DNA of 64,000 nucleotides, taken from assembly GCF_018760785.1 (NCBI RefSeq), contig NZ_JAHHZO010000017.1, forward strand, positions 24,538 to 88,537, in the 5' to 3' direction. Origin of the DNA: Rhizobium sp. CSW-27. Its GTDB lineage: Bacteria > Pseudomonadota > Alphaproteobacteria > Rhizobiales > Rhizobiaceae. Shown piece after piece: positions 35,436 through 44,263 of the stretch (the stretch's first letter is position 1; each line of letters opens with the position of its first letter). A program made the translations under genes and the position numbers. Below the pieces are notes generated by a model that worked only from the letters and a program-made list of their open reading frames with translations, searched no databases and was not told where the DNA came from.

Positions 35436-35457
35436 CCCCCCTTGCGGCGCAGGGGGG
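35436..35457 (+). terminator. Strong hairpin between hemJ and rho (terminator or rho leader)
   Basis: CCCCCC-TTGCGGCGCA-GGGGGG, with the loop able to extend the stem through TGC/GCA. It is followed only by a weak TATTTTCCC, so it may be a poor intrinsic terminator for hemJ or part of the long (about 130 nt) rho leader, where autoregulation is known in other bacteria. Confidence 0.45.
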
Positions 35458-35585
35458 AAGCCGCTATTTTCCCAGCACTCCTCTTTCGTGGCTTGTGAAC
35501 ATTCCCATGTCGTCCGCGGTATTTCTGCGGTAGCGAACTCCACAGACACGCCAATTTCCCTCAAAATCCACACGGTCTTTTCTTC

Positions 35586-36851
35586 ATGGCTGAAATGAAG
35601 CTTCAAGAACTCAAGAGCAAGTCGCCGACCGACTTGTTGACCTTCGCCGAATCGCTGGAGGTCGAAAACGCGAGCACCATGCGCAAGCAGGAACTGATGT
35701 TCGCGATTCTCAAGGTCTTGGCCAGTCAGGATGTCGAAATCATCGGTGAAGGCGTGGTGGAAGTGCTGCAGGATGGTTTCGGCTTCCTGCGGTCGGCCAA
35801 TGCCAACTATCTGCCGGGTCCGGACGACATCTATATCTCGCCCTCGCAGATACGCCGCTTCTCGCTGAAGACCGGCGACACGGTGGAAGGTCCGATCCGC
35901 GGGCCGAAGGAAGGCGAACGCTACTTCGCCCTGCTGAAGGTCAACACGATCAATTTCGACGACCCGGAAAAGATCCGTCACAAGGTTCACTTCGATAACC
36001 TGACGCCGCTTTATCCGAACGAGCGCTTCAAGATGGAACTCGAGGTTCCGACCTCAAAGGATCTCTCCGCACGCGTCATCGATCTGGTGGCGCCGCTCGG
36101 AAAGGGCCAGCGCGGCCTGATCGTTGCGCCGCCGCGCACGGGTAAGACGGTTCTTCTTCAGAACATCGCCCACTCCATTACCGCCAATCATCCGGAATGC
36201 TACCTGATCGTGCTGCTGATCGACGAGCGTCCGGAAGAAGTGACCGACATGCAGCGCTCGGTGCGCGGCGAAGTGGTCTCCTCCACTTTCGACGAGCCGG
36301 CGGTTCGCCACGTCCAGGTGGCGGAGATGGTCATCGAGAAGGCCAAGCGTCTCGTCGAGCATGGGCGAGACGTGGTTATCCTGCTCGATTCGATCACCCG
36401 CCTCGGCCGCGCCTACAACACCGTTGTTCCCTCCTCCGGCAAGGTTCTGACCGGTGGTGTGGATGCCAACGCCCTGCAGCGCCCGAAGCGCTTCTTCGGC
36501 GCGGCCCGCAATATCGAGGAAGGCGGTTCTCTGACGATCATTGCAACGGCCCTGATCGATACCGGCAGCCGCATGGACGAAGTGATCTTCGAAGAGTTCA
36601 AGGGCACCGGCAACTCTGAAATCGTGCTGGACCGCAAGGTCGCCGACAAGCGCATCTTCCCGGCCATGGACATTCTGAAATCCGGTACCCGAAAGGAAGA
36701 CCTGCTGGTACCGCGTCAGGACCTGCAGAAGATCTTCGTGTTGCGCCGTATCCTGGCACCGATGGGAACCACCGACGCAATCGAGTTCCTCATCGACAAA
36801 CTCAAGCAGACGAAGACCAATGGCGATTTCTTCGACTCGATGAACACCTGA
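35586..36851 (+). CDS. rho: Transcription termination factor Rho
   Basis: 421 residues. It has the N-terminal RNA-binding domain (GFGFLRSANANYLPGPDDIYISPSQIRRF), the P-loop PPRTGKT near 178-186, LLIDERPEEVTD, and the Q/R-loop regions. A hexameric RNA helicase that terminates transcription. The ATG at 35586 begins MAEMKLQELKSKSPTDL, standard for the family. Confidence 0.98.
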   Translation: MAEMKLQELKSKSPTDLLTFAESLEVENASTMRKQELMFAILKVLASQDVEIIGEGVVEVLQDGFGFLRSANANYLPGPDDIYISPSQIRRFSLKTGDTVEGPIRGPKEGERYFALLKVNTINFDDPEKIRHKVHFDNLTPLYPNERFKMELEVPTSKDLSARVIDLVAPLGKGQRGLIVAPPRTGKTVLLQNIAHSITANHPECYLIVLLIDERPEEVTDMQRSVRGEVVSSTFDEPAVRHVQVAEMVIEKAKRLVEHGRDVVILLDSITRLGRAYNTVVPSSGKVLTGGVDANALQRPKRFFGAARNIEEGGSLTIIATALIDTGSRMDEVIFEEFKGTGNSEIVLDRKVADKRIFPAMDILKSGTRKEDLLVPRQDLQKIFVLRRILAPMGTTDAIEFLIDKLKQTKTNGDFFDSMNT

Positions 36852-36912
36852 TAGATAGCCGGATTCCGGTCAACCTCTCAGCCGGTGGCCGGATCTCGGC
36901 CGGGGCACTGTG

Positions 36913-38220
36913 ATGGCCGGAACCGACACGATCTTCGCTCTTTCCAGTGGTGCGACGCCTTCTGGCGTCGCCGTGATTCGGGTGAGCGGACCGCTCGCCT
37001 TCGAAGCGACGCAGCGCATGGCGGCCCTCCCCAAAGGTCGCAGCATGGCACTTCGATCGATTCGCCGCCGAAACGGTGACCTGATCGACCGTGGGCTGGT
37101 TCTGACATTTCCCGGCCCGCATTCGTTTACCGGTGAGGACTGTGTCGAATTTCAACTGCATGGCGGGCGTGCCGTGGTGGCCGCGGTTCAGGATGAACTG
37201 CTGGCGCTCGGTCTGCGCCCGGCCGAAGCCGGCGAGTTTACACAGCGCGCCTTCGATCACGGCAAGCTCGATCTGGTCGAGGTGGAAGGTCTGGGCGACC
37301 TGATTGCTGCCGAAACGGAGATGCAGCGTCGCCTGGCGATCGAGCAGAGTGCCGGCGGGCTTTCAGCCGCCTATCATGACTGGGCCGAGCGGCTGACCCG
37401 CTGCCGGGCGCTGATCGAGGCGGAACTGGATTTTGCCGATGAGGACGATGTGCCCGGCTCGGTGTCCGATCAGGTCTGGGCGCAGGTGGCAGACATTCGC
37501 GACGAGATCCTGAGCCAGATTCGAGCGACGGAGCATGCGGCGCGGGTGCGGGATGGCTTTAAGGTCGTCATCGCGGGTCCGCCGAATGCCGGCAAGTCCA
37601 GCTTCCTGAACGCAATTGCGGCACGTGATGTGGCCATCGTTACCGATATTGCCGGCACCACGCGCGATGTTCTGCATGTCGATCTCGACATGGAGGGTTT
37701 CCTCGTCCGCTTCTATGATACGGCCGGACTGCGGCAGACCGAGGATGTGATCGAACAGGAGGGCGTGCGCCGGGCGCGGCGCGCCATGGCAGAGGCTGAT
37801 CTTGTGCTGCTGTTGTCGGAAATCGATTCGTCTCCGGAACATTTTGCCGACATTGATGAGTCAGTGGCGTTTCTGCGGATCGGGACCAAGCTTGATCTCC
37901 ATCCGAATGGCGGATCCGCCTATGACGCCTGCCTCTCCACCCGCACCGGAGTCGGGCTGGACGAGGTCCGCCGGCTCATTCTGCACCATGTGCGAGAGAA
38001 CTGGAGTGCCGTGACGGCCGTTGGCGCCGGGCGTCTTCGCCATGCCGGCCATTTGCGACGGGCTTCCCTTTTCCTGGAAGAAGGATTATCAGGAGGCCAT
38101 CTCGACCTCCGGGCAGAAAGCCTTCGCCTCGCAGCAGACGAGATCGGCCGGATTACCGGTCGGGTCGATGTGGAGGATCTGCTGGACGTGATCTTCTCGG
38201 AATTCTGCATCGGAAAATGA
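36913..38220 (+). CDS. mnmE: tRNA modification GTPase MnmE (TrmE)
   Basis: 435 residues. The N-terminal folate-binding domain starts TIFALSSGATPSGVAVIRVSG; the G domain has GPPNAGKSS near 221-229, DTAGL and the inserted switch; the protein ends in FCIGK with the conserved Cys of the CxGK motif. With MnmG it makes cmnm5U34 on tRNA. I use the ATG at 36913, one codon after a GTG. The G4 motif reads GTKLD rather than the usual NKxD. Confidence 0.95.
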   Translation: MAGTDTIFALSSGATPSGVAVIRVSGPLAFEATQRMAALPKGRSMALRSIRRRNGDLIDRGLVLTFPGPHSFTGEDCVEFQLHGGRAVVAAVQDELLALGLRPAEAGEFTQRAFDHGKLDLVEVEGLGDLIAAETEMQRRLAIEQSAGGLSAAYHDWAERLTRCRALIEAELDFADEDDVPGSVSDQVWAQVADIRDEILSQIRATEHAARVRDGFKVVIAGPPNAGKSSFLNAIAARDVAIVTDIAGTTRDVLHVDLDMEGFLVRFYDTAGLRQTEDVIEQEGVRRARRAMAEADLVLLLSEIDSSPEHFADIDESVAFLRIGTKLDLHPNGGSAYDACLSTRTGVGLDEVRRLILHHVRENWSAVTAVGAGRLRHAGHLRRASLFLEEGLSGGHLDLRAESLRLAADEIGRITGRVDVEDLLDVIFSEFCIGK

Positions 38221-38233
38221 CTCACGTGAAACA
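38218..38233. promoter_or_regulatory. parS-like site at the mnmE-mnmG junction
   Basis: TGACTCACGTGAAACA, 14 of 16 matches to parS, beginning with the mnmE stop codon TGA. A CTGCCGCGGCAG palindrome follows directly. ParB binding is inferred. Confidence 0.5.
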
Positions 38234-38258
38234 CTGCCGCGGCAGTTGGTGACGGACC

Positions 38259-40133
38259 ATGAACAGCTTTGATGTGATTGTTATTGGCGGCGGCCATGCG
38301 GGCTGCGAGGCGGCTTCGGCTGCAGCGCGCCTCGGTGCGCGAACCGCCCTCATCACCCATCGGCGCGACACGATCGGTGTCATGTCCTGCAATCCGGCAA
38401 TCGGCGGTCTCGGCAAGGGCCACCTGGTCCGCGAGATCGATGCGCTGGATGGCCTGATGGGCAGGATTGCCGACAGTGCCGGTATCCAGTTCCGCCTGCT
38501 GAACCGCAAGAAGGGGCCCGCCGTTCGGGGCCCACGCACCCAGGCAGACCGCAAGCTCTATCGACAGGCCATGCAGGCGGAACTGTTCGACCATGTAAAT
38601 CTGACGATCATCGAAGGGGATGCCTTCGATCTGGCGCAGGCCGATGGCGCGGTGACCGGTGTGGTGATGAAGGACGGTCGTACCTTCGACACGCGCGCCG
38701 TGGTTCTGACCACCGGCACTTTCCTGCGCGGCCTGATCCACATCGGCGACAGGACGACGCCGGCCGGTCGGGTTGGCGAGGCGCCGTCCGAGGGTCTGTC
38801 CGCGACCCTGACAGCACTCGGTCTCGCCCTCGGCCGCCTGAAGACTGGCACACCGGCGCGGCTGAACGGCAGGACAATCGACTGGCAATCGATCGGCCGG
38901 CAGGAGGCGGATGAAGATCCCGTTCCGTTTTCCTTCCTGACCGACCGGATCACCACGCCGCAAATCGCCTGCGGCGTGACCCGGACCACCGACGCAACCC
39001 ATCGCATCATCGCCGACAACATATCCCGGTCAGCGATGTATTCGGGACAGATCAAGGGTGTGGGCCCGCGCTACTGCCCGTCGATCGAGGACAAGATCGT
39101 TCGCTTCGGCGAGCGAGACGGCCATCAGATCTTCCTGGAGCCTGAAGGCCTGGATGACGATACCGTCTATCCGAACGGTATTTCCACCTCGCTGCCCGCC
39201 GACGTGCAGGAAGCCTTCATCCGGACCATTCCCGGCCTTGAGCGGGTGGAGATCCTGCAGCCGGGTTACGCGATCGAATATGATCACGTCGACCCGCGTG
39301 AACTGGGTCTCGACCTGCAGCTGAAGCGCCTCGCCGGCCTGTTTCTTGCCGGCCAGATCAACGGCACAACGGGCTACGAAGAGGCCGGCGCGCAGGGTCT
39401 GGTTGCCGGAGTGAATGCCGCGCGTCTGGCTGGCGGCCAGCCGGCGCATGTCTTCAGCCGCACCGATTCCTATATCGGCGTGCTGATCGATGACCTGACC
39501 AGCCGCGGCGTCACCGAACCCTATCGCATGTTCACCTCTCGCGCCGAATACCGGCTGTCGCTGCGCGCCGATAATGCGGACATCCGTCTTACGCCGGCCG
39601 GTCAGACGCTTGGGCTGGTCGGTGCGGCGCGATCCGCGCGGTTTGACGCCTATGTTGCGCAGCTGGAGGCAGGCCGTGAGGCGTTGCAGCAGCGCAAGGT
39701 GACGCCGAAGGAAGCCGAGGCCCATGGCCTGCGCCTCAACCAGGATGGCCAGCGTCGGAGCGCCTATGAACTTCTGTCCTATCCGGATGTCGACATCGCC
39801 ACCCTTTGCCGCATCTGGCCGGAGCTTACCGCGCTGGAGCGGCCGGTGGCGGAGGCGCTGGAGATCGAAGCCGGCTATGCCGTCTACATGGCGCGGCAGC
39901 AGGCGGACATCCAGTCTGTGCGCCGCGATGAAGAGCGGGCCATTCCGGAGGATTTCGATTTCGACGCCGTTTCGGGTCTGTCGAACGAACTGAAACTGAA
40001 ACTGAAGCGGGCATGCCCGCGCAATCTGGCGCAGGCGGCGAAAGTCGACGGCATGACGCCGGCGGCGCTGGCTCTGTTGCTGGCTCTGGTCAAAAAGGCT
40101 GGCACCCCTGCCCGCGCGCTGCGAGTCTCGTGA
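38259..40133 (+). CDS. mnmG: tRNA uridine-5-carboxymethylaminomethyl synthesis enzyme MnmG (GidA)
   Basis: 624 residues. The FAD-binding GGGHAGCEAA is at 10-19, and the two family signatures GPRYCPSIEDK and AGQINGTTGYEEA are present. Partner of MnmE in wobble-uridine modification. Begins 38 bp after mnmE and is followed directly by rsmG. Confidence 0.97.
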   Translation: MNSFDVIVIGGGHAGCEAASAAARLGARTALITHRRDTIGVMSCNPAIGGLGKGHLVREIDALDGLMGRIADSAGIQFRLLNRKKGPAVRGPRTQADRKLYRQAMQAELFDHVNLTIIEGDAFDLAQADGAVTGVVMKDGRTFDTRAVVLTTGTFLRGLIHIGDRTTPAGRVGEAPSEGLSATLTALGLALGRLKTGTPARLNGRTIDWQSIGRQEADEDPVPFSFLTDRITTPQIACGVTRTTDATHRIIADNISRSAMYSGQIKGVGPRYCPSIEDKIVRFGERDGHQIFLEPEGLDDDTVYPNGISTSLPADVQEAFIRTIPGLERVEILQPGYAIEYDHVDPRELGLDLQLKRLAGLFLAGQINGTTGYEEAGAQGLVAGVNAARLAGGQPAHVFSRTDSYIGVLIDDLTSRGVTEPYRMFTSRAEYRLSLRADNADIRLTPAGQTLGLVGAARSARFDAYVAQLEAGREALQQRKVTPKEAEAHGLRLNQDGQRRSAYELLSYPDVDIATLCRIWPELTALERPVAEALEIEAGYAVYMARQQADIQSVRRDEERAIPEDFDFDAVSGLSNELKLKLKRACPRNLAQAAKVDGMTPAALALLLALVKKAGTPARALRVS

Positions 40134-40751
40134 ATGGAACTGAACGGCAAACGTGTTTCACGTGAAACAGTCGAGCGTCTCGAACGGTTCGAGGCGCTCT
40201 TTCACAAATGGGCCAAGGCCATCAATCTGGTGGCGCCGTCCACAAAGGCGGACTTCTGGCAAAGGCACATCGCCGACAGTGCCCAGATTTTTCAGCTGCA
40301 TCCCCGGCCTGCGATCTGGGTGGATCTCGGCTCCGGCGGTGGTTTTCCGGGCATCATCACGGCGATCTTTCTTGCCGAGCTTGGTGATGGCTGGGTGCAT
40401 CTGGTGGAAAGCAACCAGAAAAAGGCGTCCTTCCTGCGTACCGCCTTGCTGGAGACAGGCGGTCGCGGCAGCGTCCACCCTGTTCGCATCGAGGATGCGC
40501 CGCGACTGATCGAGAGATGCGATGTTCTGTCGGCGCGCGCGCTGGCCGAGCTGCCGCTGCTTCTGGACTATACGGCGCCGTGGATGCTGGATCGTGCCGA
40601 GGTCAAGGCCTTCCTGCATAAAGGCCGGGATTACGCGGCCGAAGTCGAGAAAGCACGTGGCCGCTGGGTGTTCGATCTGGTACAACATTCCAGTGCGGTC
40701 GAGAGCGATTCCGTCATTCTGGAGGTGTCTCGGCTACAGCACAAGGTTTGA
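40134..40751 (+). CDS. rsmG: 16S rRNA (guanine-527-N7)-methyltransferase RsmG (GidB)
   Basis: 205 residues. The SAM-binding motif WVDLGSGGGFPGI is at 62-74. It methylates G527 of 16S rRNA; loss gives low-level streptomycin resistance. Its residues 7-12 (RVSRET) are encoded by a perfect parS site. Abuts mnmG and is 19 bp before parA. Confidence 0.96.
   Translation: MELNGKRVSRETVERLERFEALFHKWAKAINLVAPSTKADFWQRHIADSAQIFQLHPRPAIWVDLGSGGGFPGIITAIFLAELGDGWVHLVESNQKKASFLRTALLETGGRGSVHPVRIEDAPRLIERCDVLSARALAELPLLLDYTAPWMLDRAEVKAFLHKGRDYAAEVEKARGRWVFDLVQHSSAVESDSVILEVSRLQHKV
40154..40169. promoter_or_regulatory. parS: Perfect parS centromere site in rsmG
   Basis: TGTTTCACGTGAAACA, identical to the bacterial parS consensus, about 0.6 kb upstream of parA and 6.4 kb from the predicted origin. 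ParB nucleates here and spreads as a CTP-dependent clamp. Confidence 0.95.
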
Positions 40752-40770
40752 CCTCTTCAGTAGGTGCTCC

Positions 40771-41562
40771 ATGTACGAGACGAATCGTATCATCACCATC
40801 GCCAACCAGAAGGGCGGCGTCGGCAAGACGACCACTGCCATCAATCTCGCGACGGCCCTTGCCGCCATTGGCGAGCGGGTTCTGATCATCGACCTGGATC
40901 CGCAGGGCAATGCCAGCACCGGCCTCGGCATCGACCGTCGTGATCGCAAGATGTCGTCCTTCGATGTGATGATGGGCGCCCGTTCGGTCAGTGATGCGGC
41001 GGTGGAAACTGCTGTTCCCAACCTGTTCATCGTTCCCTCGACCATGGATCTTCTGGGTCTGGAAATGGAGATTGGCCGCGAAGCCGATCGCGCCTTCCGC
41101 CTCCGCCGCGCCCTGCAGGGTGACGACGCCCGCAATTTCTCCTATATTCTCCTGGATTGCCCGCCGTCCTTCAATCTGTTGACAGTCAACGCCATGGCGG
41201 CCGCCCATTCGGTTCTGGTGCCGCTGCAGTGCGAATTCTTCGCCCTCGAAGGTCTCAGCCAGTTGCTGGAGACGGTGAATCAGGTGCGTCAGTCGGTCAA
41301 TCCGGCTCTCGATATTCAGGGTATCGTGCTGACCATGTTCGACGCGCGCAACAATCTGGCACAGCAGGTGGTCAGCGATGTGCGCACCTATCTCGGCGAG
41401 AAGGTGTATCACACACTCATTCCCCGCAATGTGCGTGTCTCAGAGGCTCCCTCCTATGGGAAGCCGGCAATCCTGTATGATCTGAAATGCGCTGGCAGCC
41501 AGGCCTATCTTCAACTGGCGTCTGAAGTGATCCAGCGTGAGCGTCGCCGTAAGGCGGCCTGA
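40771..41562 (+). CDS. parA: Chromosome partitioning ATPase ParA
   Basis: 263 residues, chromosomal ParA (Soj) type without the HTH extension of plasmid ParA. The deviant Walker A KGGVGKTT is at 14-21, Walker B LLDCPPSFN follows, and the nucleoid-binding C-terminus is arginine-rich. It drives segregation of the ParB-parS complex. I use the ATG at 40771; the longer reading overlaps rsmG in another frame. The parB start is 21 bp downstream. Confidence 0.97.
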   Translation: MYETNRIITIANQKGGVGKTTTAINLATALAAIGERVLIIDLDPQGNASTGLGIDRRDRKMSSFDVMMGARSVSDAAVETAVPNLFIVPSTMDLLGLEMEIGREADRAFRLRRALQGDDARNFSYILLDCPPSFNLLTVNAMAAAHSVLVPLQCEFFALEGLSQLLETVNQVRQSVNPALDIQGIVLTMFDARNNLAQQVVSDVRTYLGEKVYHTLIPRNVRVSEAPSYGKPAILYDLKCAGSQAYLQLASEVIQRERRRKAA

Positions 41563-41583
41563 ATGCCGAAGGTTTGAATAAGC

Positions 41584-42465
41584 ATGAGTGAAGATCTATC
41601 CAAGCGGCGCCTTGGCCGCGGCCTTGCTGCACTGATCGGCGAGATGGACCAGGTGGCGCCGGTCGGGGAAGCGCCGGCGCGCTCGGTGAGCGCAGATCGT
41701 CTGGTGCCGATCGAACATGTGGTGCGCAACCCCCGCAATCCGCGCAAGACGTTCGACGAGGCGGAGCTTCAGGATCTGTCCAGTTCGATTCGCCAGCACG
41801 GTATTGTGCAGCCGGTCGTGGTGCGTACGGTTGGTTCGACCTTCGAGATCATCGCCGGCGAGCGCCGTTGGCGTGCGGCGCAGCTGGCCGGCCTCGTCGA
41901 GATCCCGGTCATCGTGCGTGATGTCGATGACCGGACTGCGCTGGAACTGGCGATTGTCGAAAACGTCCAGCGTTCGGATCTCAATCCGCTGGAAGAGGCG
42001 CTGGGCTATGAGCAACTGATCGCCGAACATGGCTACACGCAGAACGATCTCGGTGAAATCATCGGCAAGAGCCGCAGCCATGTGGCAAACAGCCTGCGTC
42101 TGCTGAAGCTGCCCGACCCGGTGCGGGACATGCTGGCGGCAGGCGATCTGTCGGCCGGGCACGCGCGTGCGCTTGTTTCGACCTCGGATCCCGTCTCACT
42201 GGCGCGAACCATCGTCCACAAGGGACTGTCCGTGCGGGATGCCGAACGGATGGCGCAGGCGGATATCAAGGCACAGAACGAGCCGCGCCCGGCGACCAAG
42301 CCCGCGGAGAAAGATTCCGACACGCTTGCCCTGGAGCGGACGCTGTCCGACGCCCTTGGTCTTGACGTAAAGATCAACCACAAGGGCAGCGGCGGCCAGA
42401 TCCGCATCGGCTACCGGACGCTGGAGCAGCTGGAAGAAATCTGCCGGCTTCTGGAGCGCCGCTGA
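41584..42465 (+). CDS. parB: Chromosome partitioning protein ParB
   Basis: 293 residues. The N-terminal ParA-activating GRGLAALIG is at 11-19, the CTP-binding region includes GERRWRAA near 92-99, the HTH (TQNDLGEIIGKSRSHVANSLRLL) is near 152-174, and a C-terminal dimerisation domain follows. Chromosomal type; expected to bind the parS site in rsmG. Confidence 0.97.
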   Translation: MSEDLSKRRLGRGLAALIGEMDQVAPVGEAPARSVSADRLVPIEHVVRNPRNPRKTFDEAELQDLSSSIRQHGIVQPVVVRTVGSTFEIIAGERRWRAAQLAGLVEIPVIVRDVDDRTALELAIVENVQRSDLNPLEEALGYEQLIAEHGYTQNDLGEIIGKSRSHVANSLRLLKLPDPVRDMLAAGDLSAGHARALVSTSDPVSLARTIVHKGLSVRDAERMAQADIKAQNEPRPATKPAEKDSDTLALERTLSDALGLDVKINHKGSGGQIRIGYRTLEQLEEICRLLERR

Positions 42466-42512
42466 GCCGGTCGCATCGGTTCCCTCCGGATATGTCGAGT
42501 TTGAAGATCGCG

Positions 42513-42540
42513 GGGCCGGTTTCACGCCGGCCCTTTTGTT
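42513..42540 (+). terminator. Terminator of parAB
   Basis: GGGCCGG (42513-42519), loop TTTCACG, CCGGCCC (42527-42533) then TTTTGTT. It lies 47 bp after parB. The rest of the 226-bp gap to holA shows nothing further. Confidence 0.88.
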
Positions 42541-42691
42541 TGCCGTCAGCACCGTTCCTGTGACGACTGCGGCGCCGGAACGACAGCTGGCCGCTGCGAA
42601 ACGATGCGTCGGGGGACCAGGGATGTGAAACACGCGGTGACGCAACAGGAAGCGTTCCTTTCAACGCCCCTTGCCCTCACAGCCATCCCGA

Positions 42692-43735
42692 TTACTGTCG
42701 TGCGGCCCGGGCCGATTGCAGGGCCGTCGCCATCAGGGTCTGGAAGGCGATGGTGTCTTCAAGGAACGGCTTCTGGCGAGATTGCAGGACGGCCGCCTGC
42801 AGGCGGTTGGTCTCGCGGCTGATGGCTTCGGCCTGCCAGCTGCGCAACGCCTTTTCAACCAGCGGCTTGCGCTTGAAGTGGATATGCCGTCCGGCCGTCT
42901 GCATCACCTGTGCGGCCTGCGTCTTCTTCTCATCCATCTCGGCACGCATGACATCGAGCAGCTGGAACTGGCGCAGGCAGGATTGCAGGACCAGGAAAAC
43001 CGGCGTCTTGGAGGATACGATTTTCTGGATTGCTCGATGCAGGCCGGGCAGGTCGCCCTTCAGCACGCAATCCACGGCATCATCGGTCGAGATCGCGCTG
43101 GCATCGCCGATGATGTCCTGAACGTGATGTTCCTCGATCACCTGCTCGCCACGGCAATAGAGGGCGAGCTTGCGCACCTCGTTGCGCGAGGCGACGCGGT
43201 CGCCCCCCAGCGCCTCGAGAAGGCTTTGCCGCGCATCGGCGGAAATGCGCAGTCCCTCCGGTTCAAGTTCGCGATCGATCAACAGGTTCAACGACTTCAC
43301 ATCGTCCGCGTAACAGGGAACGGCCAGGGCAAGCTTTGCCGGCTCACAAATTTTCCGCAGAATGCTGGTCTTCTTGAGGTCGCCTGCCTCGATGATCAGC
43401 AGGCTCTCGGGCGCCGGGCCGGAAAGGAGGGCCTGCAGTCCGTCGGCCAGCGGCTTTTCGCTTCCGCTGCCACGAACCCAGACGAGCTTTGCACCGCCGA
43501 ACAGGCCAAGTGAATTGACCTCGTCAACCAGACGTCCGGGATCGCCCTGCAGGTCGGAGAGATCCAGCCGCGTGAAAGAAAAGGGATCGTCGAGCTTCAC
43601 CCCGGCCCGGGCCGCAAGCTCGGCGGCCCGTTCCGAGACAAGGCCCCGATCCGGCCCGTAGATCAGGAAGATGCGGTAAAGCTCGGTTGCCCTAGGCAGC
43701 AACCGGTCGAACTCATGGGCCTTGATTTCCGCCAT
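42692..43735 (-). CDS. holA: DNA polymerase III delta subunit
   Basis: 347 residues. HolA-type: MAEIKAHEFDRLLPR start, YGPDRGLVSERAAELA near the N-terminus in the degenerate ATPase site, and the C-terminal collar domain. Delta opens the beta clamp in the clamp loader. Starts 6 bp after lptE; in the leuS-lptE-holA order typical of rhizobia. Confidence 0.93.
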   Translation of the reverse strand: MAEIKAHEFDRLLPRATELYRIFLIYGPDRGLVSERAAELAARAGVKLDDPFSFTRLDLSDLQGDPGRLVDEVNSLGLFGGAKLVWVRGSGSEKPLADGLQALLSGPAPESLLIIEAGDLKKTSILRKICEPAKLALAVPCYADDVKSLNLLIDRELEPEGLRISADARQSLLEALGGDRVASRNEVRKLALYCRGEQVIEEHHVQDIIGDASAISTDDAVDCVLKGDLPGLHRAIQKIVSSKTPVFLVLQSCLRQFQLLDVMRAEMDEKKTQAAQVMQTAGRHIHFKRKPLVEKALRSWQAEAISRETNRLQAAVLQSRQKPFLEDTIAFQTLMATALQSARAARQ

Positions 43736-43741
43736 CGGGCG

Positions 43742-44263
43742 TCAGCGGCCGAGAACGGCCGCGAGGTCTGCGCGGATGAACTCCGCCAGTTCGCGGGCCG
43801 CCCGATCCTCCGCATCGCGATAGGCGCGCAGCTTTGCGAATTGCTGGTTGCCGATGTCAACGAGCGAGGTCACGGAGCGGGTGGCCGTCTTCAGCACCTT
43901 GCCGTCGCTGGTCTGCAACAGGCTGTAGGTGGCGCTGACGGTCACGCGGCCGGGCGTCAACCCGGTTGAAACGCTATCGTCCAGAATGTCGGCCCGAACG
44001 GAGGTGACATTCATGTTCAGCTGGTAGTCGGCCTTGGCCGCCTCCCCTGCCCCGCCCGAGGTGAGGAAGATCAGGTGGTTGCGTACCACCTGTTCCACGC
44101 GTTCGTCCGCCGGCGAAATCTTGATCGAGGCCAGCTTGGACGGTGCCCCGCTGGTCGAGGAATAAAGCGGCCTGACCTGGCAGGCCGCCAGCGTTGCGCA
44201 GGCGAGAAGCACAAGAGCCGTTTGGCTGGCACGGCGAAGTGCTGGCGAGCGTTCAAACAACAA
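43742..44263 (-). CDS. lptE: LPS-assembly lipoprotein LptE
   Basis: About 173 residues. A basic, hydrophobic signal peptide ends in lipobox LAAC (25-28) with Cys28 to be lipidated, followed by QVRPLYSS, typical of rhizobial LptE. It plugs the LptD barrel in the outer membrane for LPS export. No ATG fits: tandem TTG codons at 44263 and 44260 are the plausible starts, overlapping the leuS 3' end by 8-11 bp. Longer readings through leuS in frame are arginine-rich shadow. Confidence 0.83.
   Translation of the reverse strand: MLFERSPALRRASQTALVLLACATLAACQVRPLYSSTSGAPSKLASIKISPADERVEQVVRNHLIFLTSGGAGEAAKADYQLNMNVTSVRADILDDSVSTGLTPGRVTVSATYSLLQTSDGKVLKTATRSVTSLVDIGNQQFAKLRAYRDAEDRAARELAEFIRADLAAVLGR

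Noticed and set aside
40153..40509. Alternative frame starting MFHVKQ at the parS site in rsmG
   Set aside because: It arises from reading parS in another frame; the rsmG frame has the methyltransferase motif.
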